DNA of 64,000 nucleotides from PHAA01 sp963665865. Lineage in GTDB: Bacteria > Bacillota > Syntrophomonadia > Syntrophomonadales > Syntrophomonadaceae. Where the stretch lies: NCBI GenBank assembly GCA_963665865.2, contig CAXXWF010000001.1:868001-932000 (forward strand), written 5' to 3'. Shown here in pieces: positions 25,085 through 33,158 of the stretch. Under the pieces are notes generated by a model, which was given only the letters and a program-made list of their open reading frames with translations, searched no databases and was not told the DNA's origin. The position numbers were made by a program, and so were the translations under genes. Positions within the stretch are counted from its first letter, which is position 1; every line of letters begins with the position of its first letter.

Positions 25085-25813
25085 GTGAAGATATATATCG
25101 GTATAGATGATACTGATAGCTTGGAAATTGGCGCAACCGGACAATCAGCCAATGAACTGAGGAACATTATTAAGGATAAGGGTTGGGGAGAACCTGAACC
25201 AGTAACCAGGCACCAGTTATTATTACATCCTGACGTCCCTTACACTTCACACAATAGTTCCATGTGTTTTAGCGTAGATATGGAATTGGATAAACTCGAC
25301 GAATTTATTGCCTGTGCAGCCGACTTTTTGCAAACAACCAGTGCTCCGGGTTCAGACCCAGGCCTATGTGTTGCGCTAAACGACCGTATCAAGGACATCG
25401 AACTCTTAATGAGCTTCGGATATAAAACCAAAAAAGAGATTGTATTCAAGGATGAAGCTTACGAGGTGGCTCAAGACTGTGGAATTCATCTTTCCGAGCA
25501 CGGTGGAACTGGTCAGGGCATTATCGGTGCACTAGCGGGGATTGCCCTCCGGATGAGCGGCAACGACGGGAGATTTCAGGGGAGAACCAAGCTGAAAGAT
25601 AGTGGAGAAAAAATGGGTGTAGGCTCAATTATTGCTTCCACTGAAATAGAAGAAATACAATCAATCGACGGGCAGGTACTTACTGACAATGAAACACTCG
25701 TAATTGGGGAAAAGATAAAAACAGTTTTACTTGATGGTAAGAGAAAGCTGCTAGTTTACCGTGAAAACGGCGAGTGGCATACCTGCAATAATAAACATCT
25801 GGAAAATTATTAA
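25085..25813 (+). CDS. stand-alone TiaS-like DDTDS (TCKD) domain protein, paralogue 1
   Basis: 242 residues, GTG after AAGGAGGG. The sequence follows the kinase-like N-terminal domain of archaeal TiaS (tRNA-Ile2 agmatidine synthetase): IGIDDTDS at 5-12, HPDVPYTSHNSSM (TiaS: NPTIPYKTRGNGA), SDPGLCVAL (TiaS: TNPGAVFV) and GGTGQGIIGALAGIALR (TiaS: GRGLIGALAAVG). The tRNA-binding, OB and zinc-ribbon parts of TiaS are absent; a short beta-rich tail (about 165-242, IGEKIKTVLLDGK) replaces them. The DDTDS motif should bind Mg-ATP, so a nucleotide-dependent enzyme with a small-molecule substrate is likely. It is the first of three tandem paralogues directly after the chelate importer. Confidence 0.75.
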   Translation: MKIYIGIDDTDSLEIGATGQSANELRNIIKDKGWGEPEPVTRHQLLLHPDVPYTSHNSSMCFSVDMELDKLDEFIACAADFLQTTSAPGSDPGLCVALNDRIKDIELLMSFGYKTKKEIVFKDEAYEVAQDCGIHLSEHGGTGQGIIGALAGIALRMSGNDGRFQGRTKLKDSGEKMGVGSIIASTEIEEIQSIDGQVLTDNETLVIGEKIKTVLLDGKRKLLVYRENGEWHTCNNKHLENY

Positions 25814-25869
25814 TCCGTTGCATTCGGCGCATACGATGCCGTAAGGATTTTTATCGGAGGTGCATGGTA

Positions 25870-26610
25870 ATGAAAATATTTGTGGCAATTGATGACTCAA
25901 GGCAGCTGGATGGTGCCAAAGCCGGAGAAACTGCTTCTATTTTAACCAAATTCATAGCAGAGAAAGGCTGGGGGAAATGTGCTATTCCCAGTAGGCATAG
26001 GCTGTTTTCCCATCCTGATACCGGTTGTAAAAAACACAATACCGCTCGCAGCTTTTCGGCAGATATCGCCGATGAATACCTGGACAATTTTATTGACCAT
26101 GCTTGTAAACTGATAATAAGAAACGGCTCTCTTGATTCCAATGCTGGGCTGGCGGTGGCTGTCCCAGAGTTAATGAAAAATCCGGAAGATCTAATTGATT
26201 ATGCCTATCGAGCCAAGGAAGAAATAATAAGTAAGACTGAAGCGCTTGAATTTGGCAAGCAACCAGGTATATATTTGTTAGAATTGAGCGGCAGCGGGCA
26301 AGGAATAATTGGCGCACTTGCAGGAGCTGGACTCCGCATCACCGGCAATGATGGACAGTTTAGAGGCAAACTACATATTGGTACGGGGGAAGATTATATA
26401 GCTACCGTATCTGAGATAGTCAATAAGACCTATGTTGAACAGGTAAAGAATATGGATTTTGAAAATTTAGGCGACGAAGAATGCGTACGCATGGGGGAAA
26501 AGGTTAAGGTAGTACTGCTTGATAATAAATACACCTTGATGGTTTTCCCTACCGATATTGAAGCCCCTAAATGGCAGACCAGTACCACCCATATGCTTAG
26601 AGTATTCTGA
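25870..26610 (+). CDS. TiaS-like TCKD domain protein, paralogue 2 (degenerate motif)
   Basis: 246 residues from ATG 25870 (10 nt after GGAGG and aligned with paralogue 1); ATG 25864 is possible. The same fold pattern is present (HPDTGCKKHNT, NAGLAVAV, GSGQGIIGALAGAGLRITGNDGQF) and the C-terminal IGEKIK-like tail is kept (MGEKVKVVLLDNK). But the key DDTDS is changed to DDSRQ and the conserved IPY/HNSSM stretch is altered. It may have lost catalysis and act as a partner subunit of paralogues 1 and 3. The gap to paralogue 1 is 56 nt on the same strand. Confidence 0.72.
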   Translation: MKIFVAIDDSRQLDGAKAGETASILTKFIAEKGWGKCAIPSRHRLFSHPDTGCKKHNTARSFSADIADEYLDNFIDHACKLIIRNGSLDSNAGLAVAVPELMKNPEDLIDYAYRAKEEIISKTEALEFGKQPGIYLLELSGSGQGIIGALAGAGLRITGNDGQFRGKLHIGTGEDYIATVSEIVNKTYVEQVKNMDFENLGDEECVRMGEKVKVVLLDNKYTLMVFPTDIEAPKWQTSTTHMLRVF

Positions 26611-26735
26611 TTATAGCGAGTACAACATATGGCTGGTTTCCTGTCAGGCCAGCTTCGTTAAGATGTCGAGTGGTGAATGAACTTTCTCCGGTTCCAATAT
26701 AATTAATTAATAGTAAGAATATAGGAGGCTTATCA

Positions 26736-27500
26736 GTGAGAATCCTTGTTTCAATAGATGATACAGATACAATGAAAATGGATGGCATTGAGGTCCGGGG
26801 AACTGGTGAACTGGCTAGTTTGATTAAACAGGCCATTGAAGACCAGGGCTGGGGCAGTTGTGCCCCGATCACTCGTCATCAATTACTTATTCATCCGGAT
26901 ATACCATATACCTCCCATAACAGTTCCATGTGTTTTGAAGCGGACATAGAAAACTCCTTTTTAGAGCCTCTGATTGATTATGCGTCTGACTTTTTAAATC
27001 GTGAAAGCACACCCGATTCAGACCCGGGACTGTGTGTGGCGGTTACCGATCGCATAAGCCGACCGGGATGGCTTATCTCCTTTGGTTATATGGCCAAAAA
27101 CTATATATTAACCAAGCAGGACGCTTATGACCTGGCCGAGATGTTGGGCATTCATCTCTCAGAACATGGCGGCACTGGCCAAGGCGTTATTGGGGCGTTG
27201 GCTGGAGCTGGATTACGTCTGAGTGGGAATGACGGGCGTTTCAAAGGCAAATTGAAGATCAAAGCGGAAAATGACATAATATCGGTAGGCGATATTTGTG
27301 CCCAGGGGAAGGTTGACATGGTGAAGTGCCTGGAGCAAGGAATCATTCTGCAGGATAATGAAATGATTGTTCTGGGAGACAATATTAAGCCGATCTGGAT
27401 GTACGGAAAAGCGGTCCTGCCTGTTTGTGCAGTTTTAGAAGAAATAGCCGGACGGGCACGCTGGCAGACCTATTCCAAAAGTCAAATGAAGGATTTCTAA
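26736..27500 (+). CDS. TiaS-like TCKD domain protein, paralogue 3
   Basis: 254 residues, GTG after ATAGGAGGC. It keeps IDDTDT at 6-11, HPDIPYTSHNSSMCF, SDPGLCVAV and HGGTGQGVIGALAGAGLRLSGNDGRF. It is closer to paralogue 1 than to 2. As in the others, the TiaS C-terminal domains are absent and a short beta tail (LGDNIKPIWMYGK) follows. It ends in a DF-type C-terminus 41 nt before a small Cys protein. The gap before it (26611-26735) holds nothing clear apart from its ribosome site. Confidence 0.75.
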   Translation: MRILVSIDDTDTMKMDGIEVRGTGELASLIKQAIEDQGWGSCAPITRHQLLIHPDIPYTSHNSSMCFEADIENSFLEPLIDYASDFLNRESTPDSDPGLCVAVTDRISRPGWLISFGYMAKNYILTKQDAYDLAEMLGIHLSEHGGTGQGVIGALAGAGLRLSGNDGRFKGKLKIKAENDIISVGDICAQGKVDMVKCLEQGIILQDNEMIVLGDNIKPIWMYGKAVLPVCAVLEEIAGRARWQTYSKSQMKDF

Positions 27501-27541
27501 TAATCTGTGCTGAACTCGGGTTACAGGGAGTGATGTAATAT

Positions 27542-27745
27542 ATGTGGAAAATTAGTGATAAAGGCGAACGTGAGTTTACCGGAGGTAAAGAAGACTGGAA
27601 GGTTGTTGCCCAAATAGCTGAAAACTGTCCGCAGTTTAAACCCGATGATGAAGATGAGATGGTGGCCGATGAGGCTTACTCCTGCTATAATTGCCGTTAT
27701 CGGCGCTGGACGATAAAATCCTTTACGTGTCTTAAGATTGATTAA
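27542..27745 (+). CDS. small cysteine-containing protein (67 aa)
   Basis: ATG after AGGGAGTGATG. Acidic, with Cys at about 29, 48, 51 and 63 (ENCPQF, SCYNCRYRRW, FTCLKID). The CxxC plus two further Cys suggests a zinc or Fe-S site. It is soluble with no signal peptide. I do not recognise a named family. Its place as the last gene of the importer/TCKD run suggests a shared role. Confidence 0.7.
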   Translation: MWKISDKGEREFTGGKEDWKVVAQIAENCPQFKPDDEDEMVADEAYSCYNCRYRRWTIKSFTCLKID

Positions 27746-27802
27746 CGCTGGAATTTAGATCAGAATAAAGTCAGACCGAGCAAAAAAGTTCAAGAGCAAG
27801 GC

Positions 27803-27904
27803 ATTAATGAAAGCCCTTGATTGAGGCCGAATAAGGTATGGGGACACACCTCGAAGAGGAATGTCCCCGTAACAAGTACGTCGATTGAAAGGGCTTTCGT
27901 TAAT
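27803..27904. repeat. nested palindromic element, about 100 bp
   Basis: Outer arms ATTAATGAAAGCCCTT and AAGGGCTTTCGTTAAT pair over 16 bp; inside, ATGGGGACA..CCTC gaa GAGG..TGTCCCCGT forms a second long hairpin. There is no gene in 27746-28131 apart from this element and a promoter. It could be a MITE-like repeat or a structured RNA. Confidence 0.75.
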
Positions 27905-28005
27905 AACGCAGCTATTGAGCTTTTTTGACGCCCTGAAGCCGGGATGCAGTCATGTATGCCTGGCTTGCTTGCGTATATGGACGAAAAACGTTAAAAGAGC
28001 TATTA

Positions 28006-28034
28006 TTTACGTATACTACGCATACCTATATAAT
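28006..28034 (+). promoter_or_regulatory. sigma-A type promoter for PAS-HD-GYP gene
   Basis: TTTACG, 17 bp, TATAAT, about 100 nt before the ATG at 28132. Confidence 0.5.
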
Positions 28035-28131
28035 ATCAATAGAAATCCCCATAGAATTAGGTGTTATACCATATAATCGGAGAACTCTAACACGCTCGTT
28101 CAGGCAATATTTATTAAGGAGAGGATTTCTA

Positions 28132-29583
28132 ATGTCAGAAGACAGGCCAGGTAATGACTCAAACCCGTATACGAACGTTGCGGAGGTAGATTTAAGTCAG
28201 TTAACACCAGTTTTGGATTCAGTCAACGGCTTGTTCTGTGTCTATGACACGGAAGGGCAGATTGTCTACATGAATAGGAAATTCAGAGACTTGGTAGATT
28301 ATCCCGACGAAGTTCTGAAAAGTATGAATATCAGTGATTTAGCCATTGATCGTCATAAAAAGCGGATTCGGGAGAGGATGCGTTCCCAGCTGGATGAAGG
28401 CAAGGAGCGGAGTTGGGAACTGCCGATACGCGGTCGGAATGGCAGCGAATTTACGGTCATAGCAAAAACTTCACCCCTGTATCAAAAAGAACGTCTGGTG
28501 GGCGGAATTTTACTGGTAGAGGATATTACTGAGCGTATACAGGCTGAGGCTGAAGTAAGGGAATCACAGAGGCTCCTGGCAGATACCATCGAATCCTTAC
28601 CTGATGCGACCATGGTCATAGACCGTAAAGGCCAAGTGCTGTATTGGAACCGTGAAATGGTGGAGATGACTGGCTTTCTGGCCACGGATATGGTGGGCAA
28701 AAGTGATTACGAATATGCATTGCCCTTCTATGGTGTCAGGCGGCCTATATTAATAGATATGATTGTAGATCCCAGAGTGCGGTTCGAGAACCAGTATACC
28801 TATGTCCATAAAGAAGGCAAGGTCCTTTTTACCGAGACCAAGACCGGAAAGCTAAAGGGTAAGGAGAGAATTCTATGGGGCAGAGCCACACCACTATTTA
28901 ATACCCGAGGTCAGATTGTGGGTGCCATAGAATCCGTACGGGATATAACGGATCGTATTGAAGCTGAAGACGATTTAAAGAAAAGTCATGAGAGACTGGA
29001 AGCTATTTTTAGTGGCACTGTCAGCGCTCTGGCGGTGACTACCGAGAAGCGAGATCAATATACAGCTGGACATCAGCACCGGGTGGCTGCGCTGGCCTGC
29101 GCAATTGCCAAGGAGATGGGCTTATCGGCTAAGATGATTGATGACATTAAAATTGCCGGTACTCTGCATGACATCGGTAAACTTTATGTTCCTCTTGATA
29201 TCCTTAGCCAGACCGGTAAGCTCACCGATATCGAGCAGCTTTTCGTAAAGACTCACCCAGCGGCGGGTTATGATATTGTCAAAAGCATACCTTTTGATGG
29301 CCCGATCGCGGAAATCATCCTGGAACACCATGAAAGAATGGACGGATCAGGATATCCCCAAGGTTTAAAAGGAGAAGGAATCTTGTTGGAAGCCCGGGTT
29401 CTGTCGGTTGCCGATGTAGTGGAAGCTATGGCCTCCCATCGCCCCTACCGGCCAGCCTTGGGTATTGATAAAGCTCTGGAAGAGATCCAAAGCAATGCCG
29501 GTCGTCTTTATGATGTAAATGTAGTTAATGCTTGTGTAAGGGTAGTGAAAAATAACAAATTTGAGTTTCCTAGTAAGGTATAA
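28132..29583 (+). CDS. PAS-PAS-HD-GYP protein (c-di-GMP phosphodiesterase)
   Basis: 483 residues from ATG 28132, 8 nt after AAGGAGAGG. A longer open frame reaches to 27952 but has no ribosome site. Two PAS domains (about 20-135 and 145-280; LDSVNGLFCVYDTEGQIVYMN, ESLPDATMVIDRKGQVLYWN) precede an HD-GYP domain (about 295-480). Its motifs are intact: HQHRV, GTLHDIGKLYVP, HPAAGYDI, EHHERMDGSGYPQGLKG and SVADVVEAMASHRPYR. HD-GYP domains hydrolyse c-di-GMP to pGpG or GMP. No membrane segment is seen, so it is a cytoplasmic sensor for a small ligand or redox state. It is the nearest c-di-GMP enzyme to the riboswitch at 9.6 kb. Confidence 0.93.
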   Translation: MSEDRPGNDSNPYTNVAEVDLSQLTPVLDSVNGLFCVYDTEGQIVYMNRKFRDLVDYPDEVLKSMNISDLAIDRHKKRIRERMRSQLDEGKERSWELPIRGRNGSEFTVIAKTSPLYQKERLVGGILLVEDITERIQAEAEVRESQRLLADTIESLPDATMVIDRKGQVLYWNREMVEMTGFLATDMVGKSDYEYALPFYGVRRPILIDMIVDPRVRFENQYTYVHKEGKVLFTETKTGKLKGKERILWGRATPLFNTRGQIVGAIESVRDITDRIEAEDDLKKSHERLEAIFSGTVSALAVTTEKRDQYTAGHQHRVAALACAIAKEMGLSAKMIDDIKIAGTLHDIGKLYVPLDILSQTGKLTDIEQLFVKTHPAAGYDIVKSIPFDGPIAEIILEHHERMDGSGYPQGLKGEGILLEARVLSVADVVEAMASHRPYRPALGIDKALEEIQSNAGRLYDVNVVNACVRVVKNNKFEFPSKV

Positions 29584-29590
29584 CATCTGT

Positions 29591-31129
29591 CTAGAGGTTT
29601 CTCCAGTATTTGCGATCCAAGCTGCGGTACTGAATGGCTTCGGCCACATGCTCGGCCTTAATATCCTGTGATTCTTCCAGATCCGCAATAGTACGGGCGA
29701 CTTTCAGTATGCGGTCGTAGGCCCGGGCACTCATGTTAAATTTATTAAAAGCCTGCTTCAACATCTGTTCAGATTCTACATCTAATCTGCAGTGGGCTTT
29801 GACCGCGGCAGGAGTCATCTGCGAATTTAAAGTAAACTTAGTGCCGGCAAAACGCCGGCTTTGTATTTCCCGGGCCTGCTTCACTCTAGCCCGAATACTC
29901 TGCGAGTTCTCGGCACAGCTCTTATCCTTTAGCTGCTCATATTTAATCCGCGGTACTTCTACGTGTAAATCCATTCTATCCAGCAGGGGTCCTGATATTC
30001 TGCTCATGTACTTATGAATTTGCAAGGGCGTGCAGCGACATTCCATATCTGAGCCAAAGTTGCCGCAGAGACAGGGATTCATACTGGCTATAAGAGAGAA
30101 ATCAGCCGGGTAAGTATAGGTAGAGTGAGCACGAGCAATGGTTACCAGTTTATCCTCCAGGGGTTGGCGCAAGGCTTCTAATAAGTCCCGATTGAATTCA
30201 GGCAGTTCATCCAAGAACAAGACCCCATTTTGTGCCAGGCTTATTTCGCCAGGTTTGGGGATACGCCCCCCGCCAACTATGCTGGCAGTCGAGGCGTTTT
30301 TGTGAGGTGTCCTAAAAGGACGCTGGGTTATCAAGGGGGTGCTGCTGTTCAGAAGGTTTGCCACTGAATAAATACGGGTGGTTTCCAGCACTTCCTGGCG
30401 GGTCATTTCCGGCAATATTCCCGACATTCGGCGGGCTAACATAGTTTTGCCGCCACCCGGCGGGCCGATTAAAAGTACATTATGGAGGCCGGCTGCCGCT
30501 ATTTGCAGAGCACGTTTAGCGTTATCCTGTCCCATTACTTCTGCAAAATCGGGTATATCTACTTTAGTAAAATCTGTCTCACTGGCAGCTGAATATACCA
30601 CAGGAGCCAACGGCTTTTCCTCACTGATAAAATCGCAGATATCGCTTAAATGGGATACCTGATAAGATACTACTTCCCGGACCAAAGCTGCCTCAGCATT
30701 ATTTTCAGACGGTATTACCAGGCAGGACTTTTCAGGGGAGGCCTCCAGTTCCAAAGCCATAGGCAAAATTCCGGGTACAGCTCTTACTGCGCCGTTCAGA
30801 GATAATTCTCCAGCTAGGAAAAACGAGGCAGGCAATTTGCTTGCTAGCTGACCGCTGGCCAGCAGAATACCAACCGCAATAGCCAAGTCAAAGTGACTGC
30901 CTTCCTTTTTGAAATCAGCCGGAGCCAGGTTCACAATTATTTTGCGGTTGGGGAAACGGAATCCCGAATTTTTTATGGCAGCCCTGACGCGTTCCCGGGC
31001 CTCTTTGATTGCGACTGAAGCCAATCCGACTATTTCAAAGGCGGGCAACCCGCTTTGAATATCAATTTCTACCATAACCGGTTTAGCTTCTATCCCTGTA
31101 AGCGCCAAGGTATTCACGGTAGCTAACAC
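29591..31129 (-). CDS. comM: ComM/YifB-family Mg-chelatase-like ATPase
   Basis: 512 residues from a GTG at 31129 placed about 10 nt after TTTGGAG; this gives MLATVNTLALTG, matching the usual ComM start MLxxVxTxALxG. The frame is open for 35 more codons upstream, but those are unlike the family. An N-terminal Lon-protease-like domain (about 20-140) precedes an AAA+ domain with Walker A GPPGGGKTM and Walker B GVLFLDELPEF. A Cys cluster CLCGNFGSDMECRCTP and the C-terminal Mg_chelatase_C domain follow. ComM is a hexameric helicase for branch migration in natural transformation. It is convergent with the HD-GYP gene, 7 nt apart. Confidence 0.93.
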   Translation of the reverse strand: MLATVNTLALTGIEAKPVMVEIDIQSGLPAFEIVGLASVAIKEARERVRAAIKNSGFRFPNRKIIVNLAPADFKKEGSHFDLAIAVGILLASGQLASKLPASFFLAGELSLNGAVRAVPGILPMALELEASPEKSCLVIPSENNAEAALVREVVSYQVSHLSDICDFISEEKPLAPVVYSAASETDFTKVDIPDFAEVMGQDNAKRALQIAAAGLHNVLLIGPPGGGKTMLARRMSGILPEMTRQEVLETTRIYSVANLLNSSTPLITQRPFRTPHKNASTASIVGGGRIPKPGEISLAQNGVLFLDELPEFNRDLLEALRQPLEDKLVTIARAHSTYTYPADFSLIASMNPCLCGNFGSDMECRCTPLQIHKYMSRISGPLLDRMDLHVEVPRIKYEQLKDKSCAENSQSIRARVKQAREIQSRRFAGTKFTLNSQMTPAAVKAHCRLDVESEQMLKQAFNKFNMSARAYDRILKVARTIADLEESQDIKAEHVAEAIQYRSLDRKYWRNL

Positions 31130-31432
31130 TTTAAAGTTCACTCCAAATACTTGCTCAATTGAATATTCTGCAAAAAATGTCAAAATCCTTCCAATAAATA
31201 GATTAATTAGAATAATATAATAGCAAAACTCCAACCGAGGTAACAGAAAGTAATCAACTTCTGGGGCTAATTTTATTTTTACTTGGGGCCGGGTGATGGT
31301 GCCAGCAAATAAGCAGTGCGCCTATATAATTTTTGCCTTCTGAAACTTGGGAAATGGAAAATAATGGTTTGTTATTTATAGGAAACAAGTATAAAATAGG
31401 ATTTGTTGGAAATTATTAGGGAGGGTAGTCTA

Positions 31433-31606
31433 GTGGATACTACTATCCAGAAAATAGAAAAATTACGCATGGAATTGGTAGAACTTGGGATGGAAAAGGG
31501 GTTCCAAGATCCGCAGGTTATTGAGAAAAGTCAGATGCTAGATGAGGTAATTAATCAATATTATCGGCTTCCAACAAAATCAGCTGAAGTTAAAGTGGCG
31601 AGTTAA
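31433..31606 (+). CDS. Spo0E-like aspartyl-phosphate phosphatase
   Basis: 57 residues from GTG 31433, after AGGGAGG. It has the Spo0E signature SQxLDxxIxxYY as SQMLDEVINQYYRL near residue 38, on a predicted two-helix hairpin. Members dephosphorylate Spo0A~P and so delay sporulation. Length is typical. The long intergenic stretch upstream (31130-31432) is AT-rich and holds no other gene that I can support. Confidence 0.85.
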   Translation: MDTTIQKIEKLRMELVELGMEKGFQDPQVIEKSQMLDEVINQYYRLPTKSAEVKVAS

Positions 31607-31621
31607 CTTTATTACTATACG

Positions 31622-32194
31622 ATGATGCTCCGGTTTATTGAAAATTACTTATCAAAAACGAGGGTATTTATGGGCTTTATAAACAAATGTCTTTATAATA
31701 GTAGACTTGAAAAATTGCAGGAACGCTTGGAAAAATTCCAAAGTGAAAAAGGCATAGATTATCGGACGGCCAAACTAACTAAAATGAAAAATGGAGACCC
31801 CGCATATTTAGTCCCCTGTACTTTATCAGAAGACGGAGAGGTGTACATGGGTTGCATTCACGTCTTAACCACCAAGGGGGCTGACAGGGGGCTAACCTTT
31901 TTGGTAGTAACGGATGAATGTAAATATATTAAGATCGGGGACATTAGGCATGAAACCGTGAATCAAGGGATAGGTACACAGTTGCTTATTATTATTGATG
32001 AAATGGCTGCTAAAGACAGCATATACAAAATTACTGCTTGGTTGTCTCCCCAAGATTTGGAGACCCATAGGGAAAGATTACTTCATTTTTATGAGAAAAA
32101 TGGCTATGAATTAACCCTTGGTAAGGATACTGACATGAATATTGAGGGCCTAATCGCAACCAAGTATTTGCGCGAATGCAACAAACATCTTTAA
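31622..32194 (+). CDS. GNAT-like acetyltransferase
   Basis: 190 residues. The C-terminal half has the GNAT acetyl-CoA motif QGIGTQLLIIIDEMA (the RxxGxG/A pattern is VNQGIG) and the late FYEKNGYEL strand. The N-terminal half (helical, about 1-50) is not recognisable. The substrate is unknown. The start is uncertain: ATG 31622 has no clear ribosome site and ATG 31671 (GFINKCL) follows GAGGG. It lies 15 nt after the Spo0E-like gene. Confidence 0.65.
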   Translation: MMLRFIENYLSKTRVFMGFINKCLYNSRLEKLQERLEKFQSEKGIDYRTAKLTKMKNGDPAYLVPCTLSEDGEVYMGCIHVLTTKGADRGLTFLVVTDECKYIKIGDIRHETVNQGIGTQLLIIIDEMAAKDSIYKITAWLSPQDLETHRERLLHFYEKNGYELTLGKDTDMNIEGLIATKYLRECNKHL

Positions 32195-32250
32195 CATACG
32201 AAAACCGCCGCCAAAGCAGCAGTTCTTGCATCTAATCTTATTAATTGTTC

Positions 32251-32334
32251 TTAGTATTGTTTGCTAACCGCAACAATTAAGATGACAGCAGTGAGCCAAT
32301 ACCACCATTTCGTCCAAATTGGATTACTCTTCAT
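32251..32334 (-). CDS. 27-residue single-span membrane protein
   Basis: ATG on the minus strand 8 nt after AGAAAGGAG opens MKSNPIWTKWWYWLTAVILI followed by VAVSKQY and stop. It has a positive N-terminus, a Trp-rich interface and one hydrophobic helix, a typical small membrane protein. It is too short for most gene finders. It lies alone in the gap between the GNAT and tatA genes; the rest of the gap (32335-32490) shows nothing else. Confidence 0.6.
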   Translation of the reverse strand: MKSNPIWTKWWYWLTAVILIVAVSKQY

Positions 32335-32493
32335 TGGGTAATCTCCTTTCTGGGAGTTATTTATTTATTTTTCTCATCTCCAGCATATTTAAGAGTCTGG
32401 TTAAATATTCTCCACCAAATATTAAAATCCTGCCTTGAATTTAATTCGTTCGACAAGCTTAATTGATTTTGGTAGAAAAGTCATCTAAATACA

Positions 32494-32523
32494 TTGCTAT
32501 TTATACTTAGATAAAGGTACAAT
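32494..32523 (+). promoter_or_regulatory. promoter of tatA-like gene
   Basis: TTGCTA, 18 bp, TACAAT, about 50 nt before the start at 32572. Confidence 0.5.
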
Positions 32524-32571
32524 CATAGCAATAACATAATGCTTATTCTTTTGTTTGAATTGGAGGTAAAT

Positions 32572-32895
32572 ATGTTTAACATCGGACCATGGGAACTGGG
32601 ATTAATATTACTGGTTGCCTTAATAGTGGTGGGACCAGGAAAACTGCCGGAGGTAGCCAAGTCAATTGGCCAAGGCATAAATGAGTTTAAGAAGGTCACC
32701 AATGGATACAAGAAGGAATTTCAAGAGGCTATGGATAGTGTTGAGCCGAAAGCTAAACCGGATAGTAAACAAGTGCTCGTGGCGGAAGGTGACACACTCG
32801 CTGACATGGCTGATAAATTTGATGCTGTGGTAGTGGACCAACAGGCACCGGAGGCCCACGTAGACGCTGTTGCCGAGCCTTCTAAACCGGAATAG
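32572..32895 (+). CDS. tatA: Sec-independent translocase subunit TatA/TatB-like
   Basis: 107 residues from ATG 32572 after TTGGAGG. The short N-terminal helix (FNIGPWELGLILLVALIVVGPGKLP) with the FGP-like hinge VGPGKLPEVAKSIGQGI and the following amphipathic helix is diagnostic. A charged, disordered tail of about 50 residues follows. It forms the twin-arginine pore with TatC, which is not in the window. TatA and TatB cannot be separated with certainty; the P in GPGKLP occurs in both. Confidence 0.88.
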   Translation: MFNIGPWELGLILLVALIVVGPGKLPEVAKSIGQGINEFKKVTNGYKKEFQEAMDSVEPKAKPDSKQVLVAEGDTLADMADKFDAVVVDQQAPEAHVDAVAEPSKPE

Positions 32896-32984
32896 AAAAT
32901 GAGCTTGTCAGGCAAGAAAAACGGTGACACTGAACTGCAAGAATGGTACTATACAATAAGAATCGACAATAATAATTAAATATA

Positions 32985-33085
32985 CTCTTATCCAGAGAGG
33001 TGGAGGGACTGGCCCGATGAAACCCGGCAACCGACTTTTAGGTACGGTGCCAAATCCTGCAGGATTTATTCCTGGAAGATGAGAG
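32985..33085 (+). promoter_or_regulatory. SAM-I (S-box) riboswitch
   Basis: The conserved core is plain: CTCTTATCCAGAGAGGTGGA, GGGACTGGCCCGATGAAACC, CGGCAACC and the closing GATGAGAG that pairs with the first bases as P1. It stands before metH and the homocysteine genes. High SAM would favour the terminator just downstream and switch off the operon. Confidence 0.97.
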
Positions 33086-33100
33086 GGGACCGTATAAATG

Positions 33101-33128
33101 AGCCCTCTTTGAAAAAAGAGGGCTTTCT
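33101..33128 (+). terminator. SAM riboswitch terminator
   Basis: AGCCCTCTTT gaaa AAAGAGGGCT followed by TTCTCT. The GAGAGGGG at 33081 overlaps P1 and can pair with the 5' arm as antiterminator. Confidence 0.9.
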
Positions 33129-33158
33129 CTATATTTGATACATAAGGGGAGTGGTTTT

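Noticed and set aside
27952..28131. Longer N-terminus of the PAS-HD-GYP protein
   Set aside because: The extra 60 codons lie over the promoter, lack a ribosome site and do not match the family; ATG 28132 has AAGGAGAGG.
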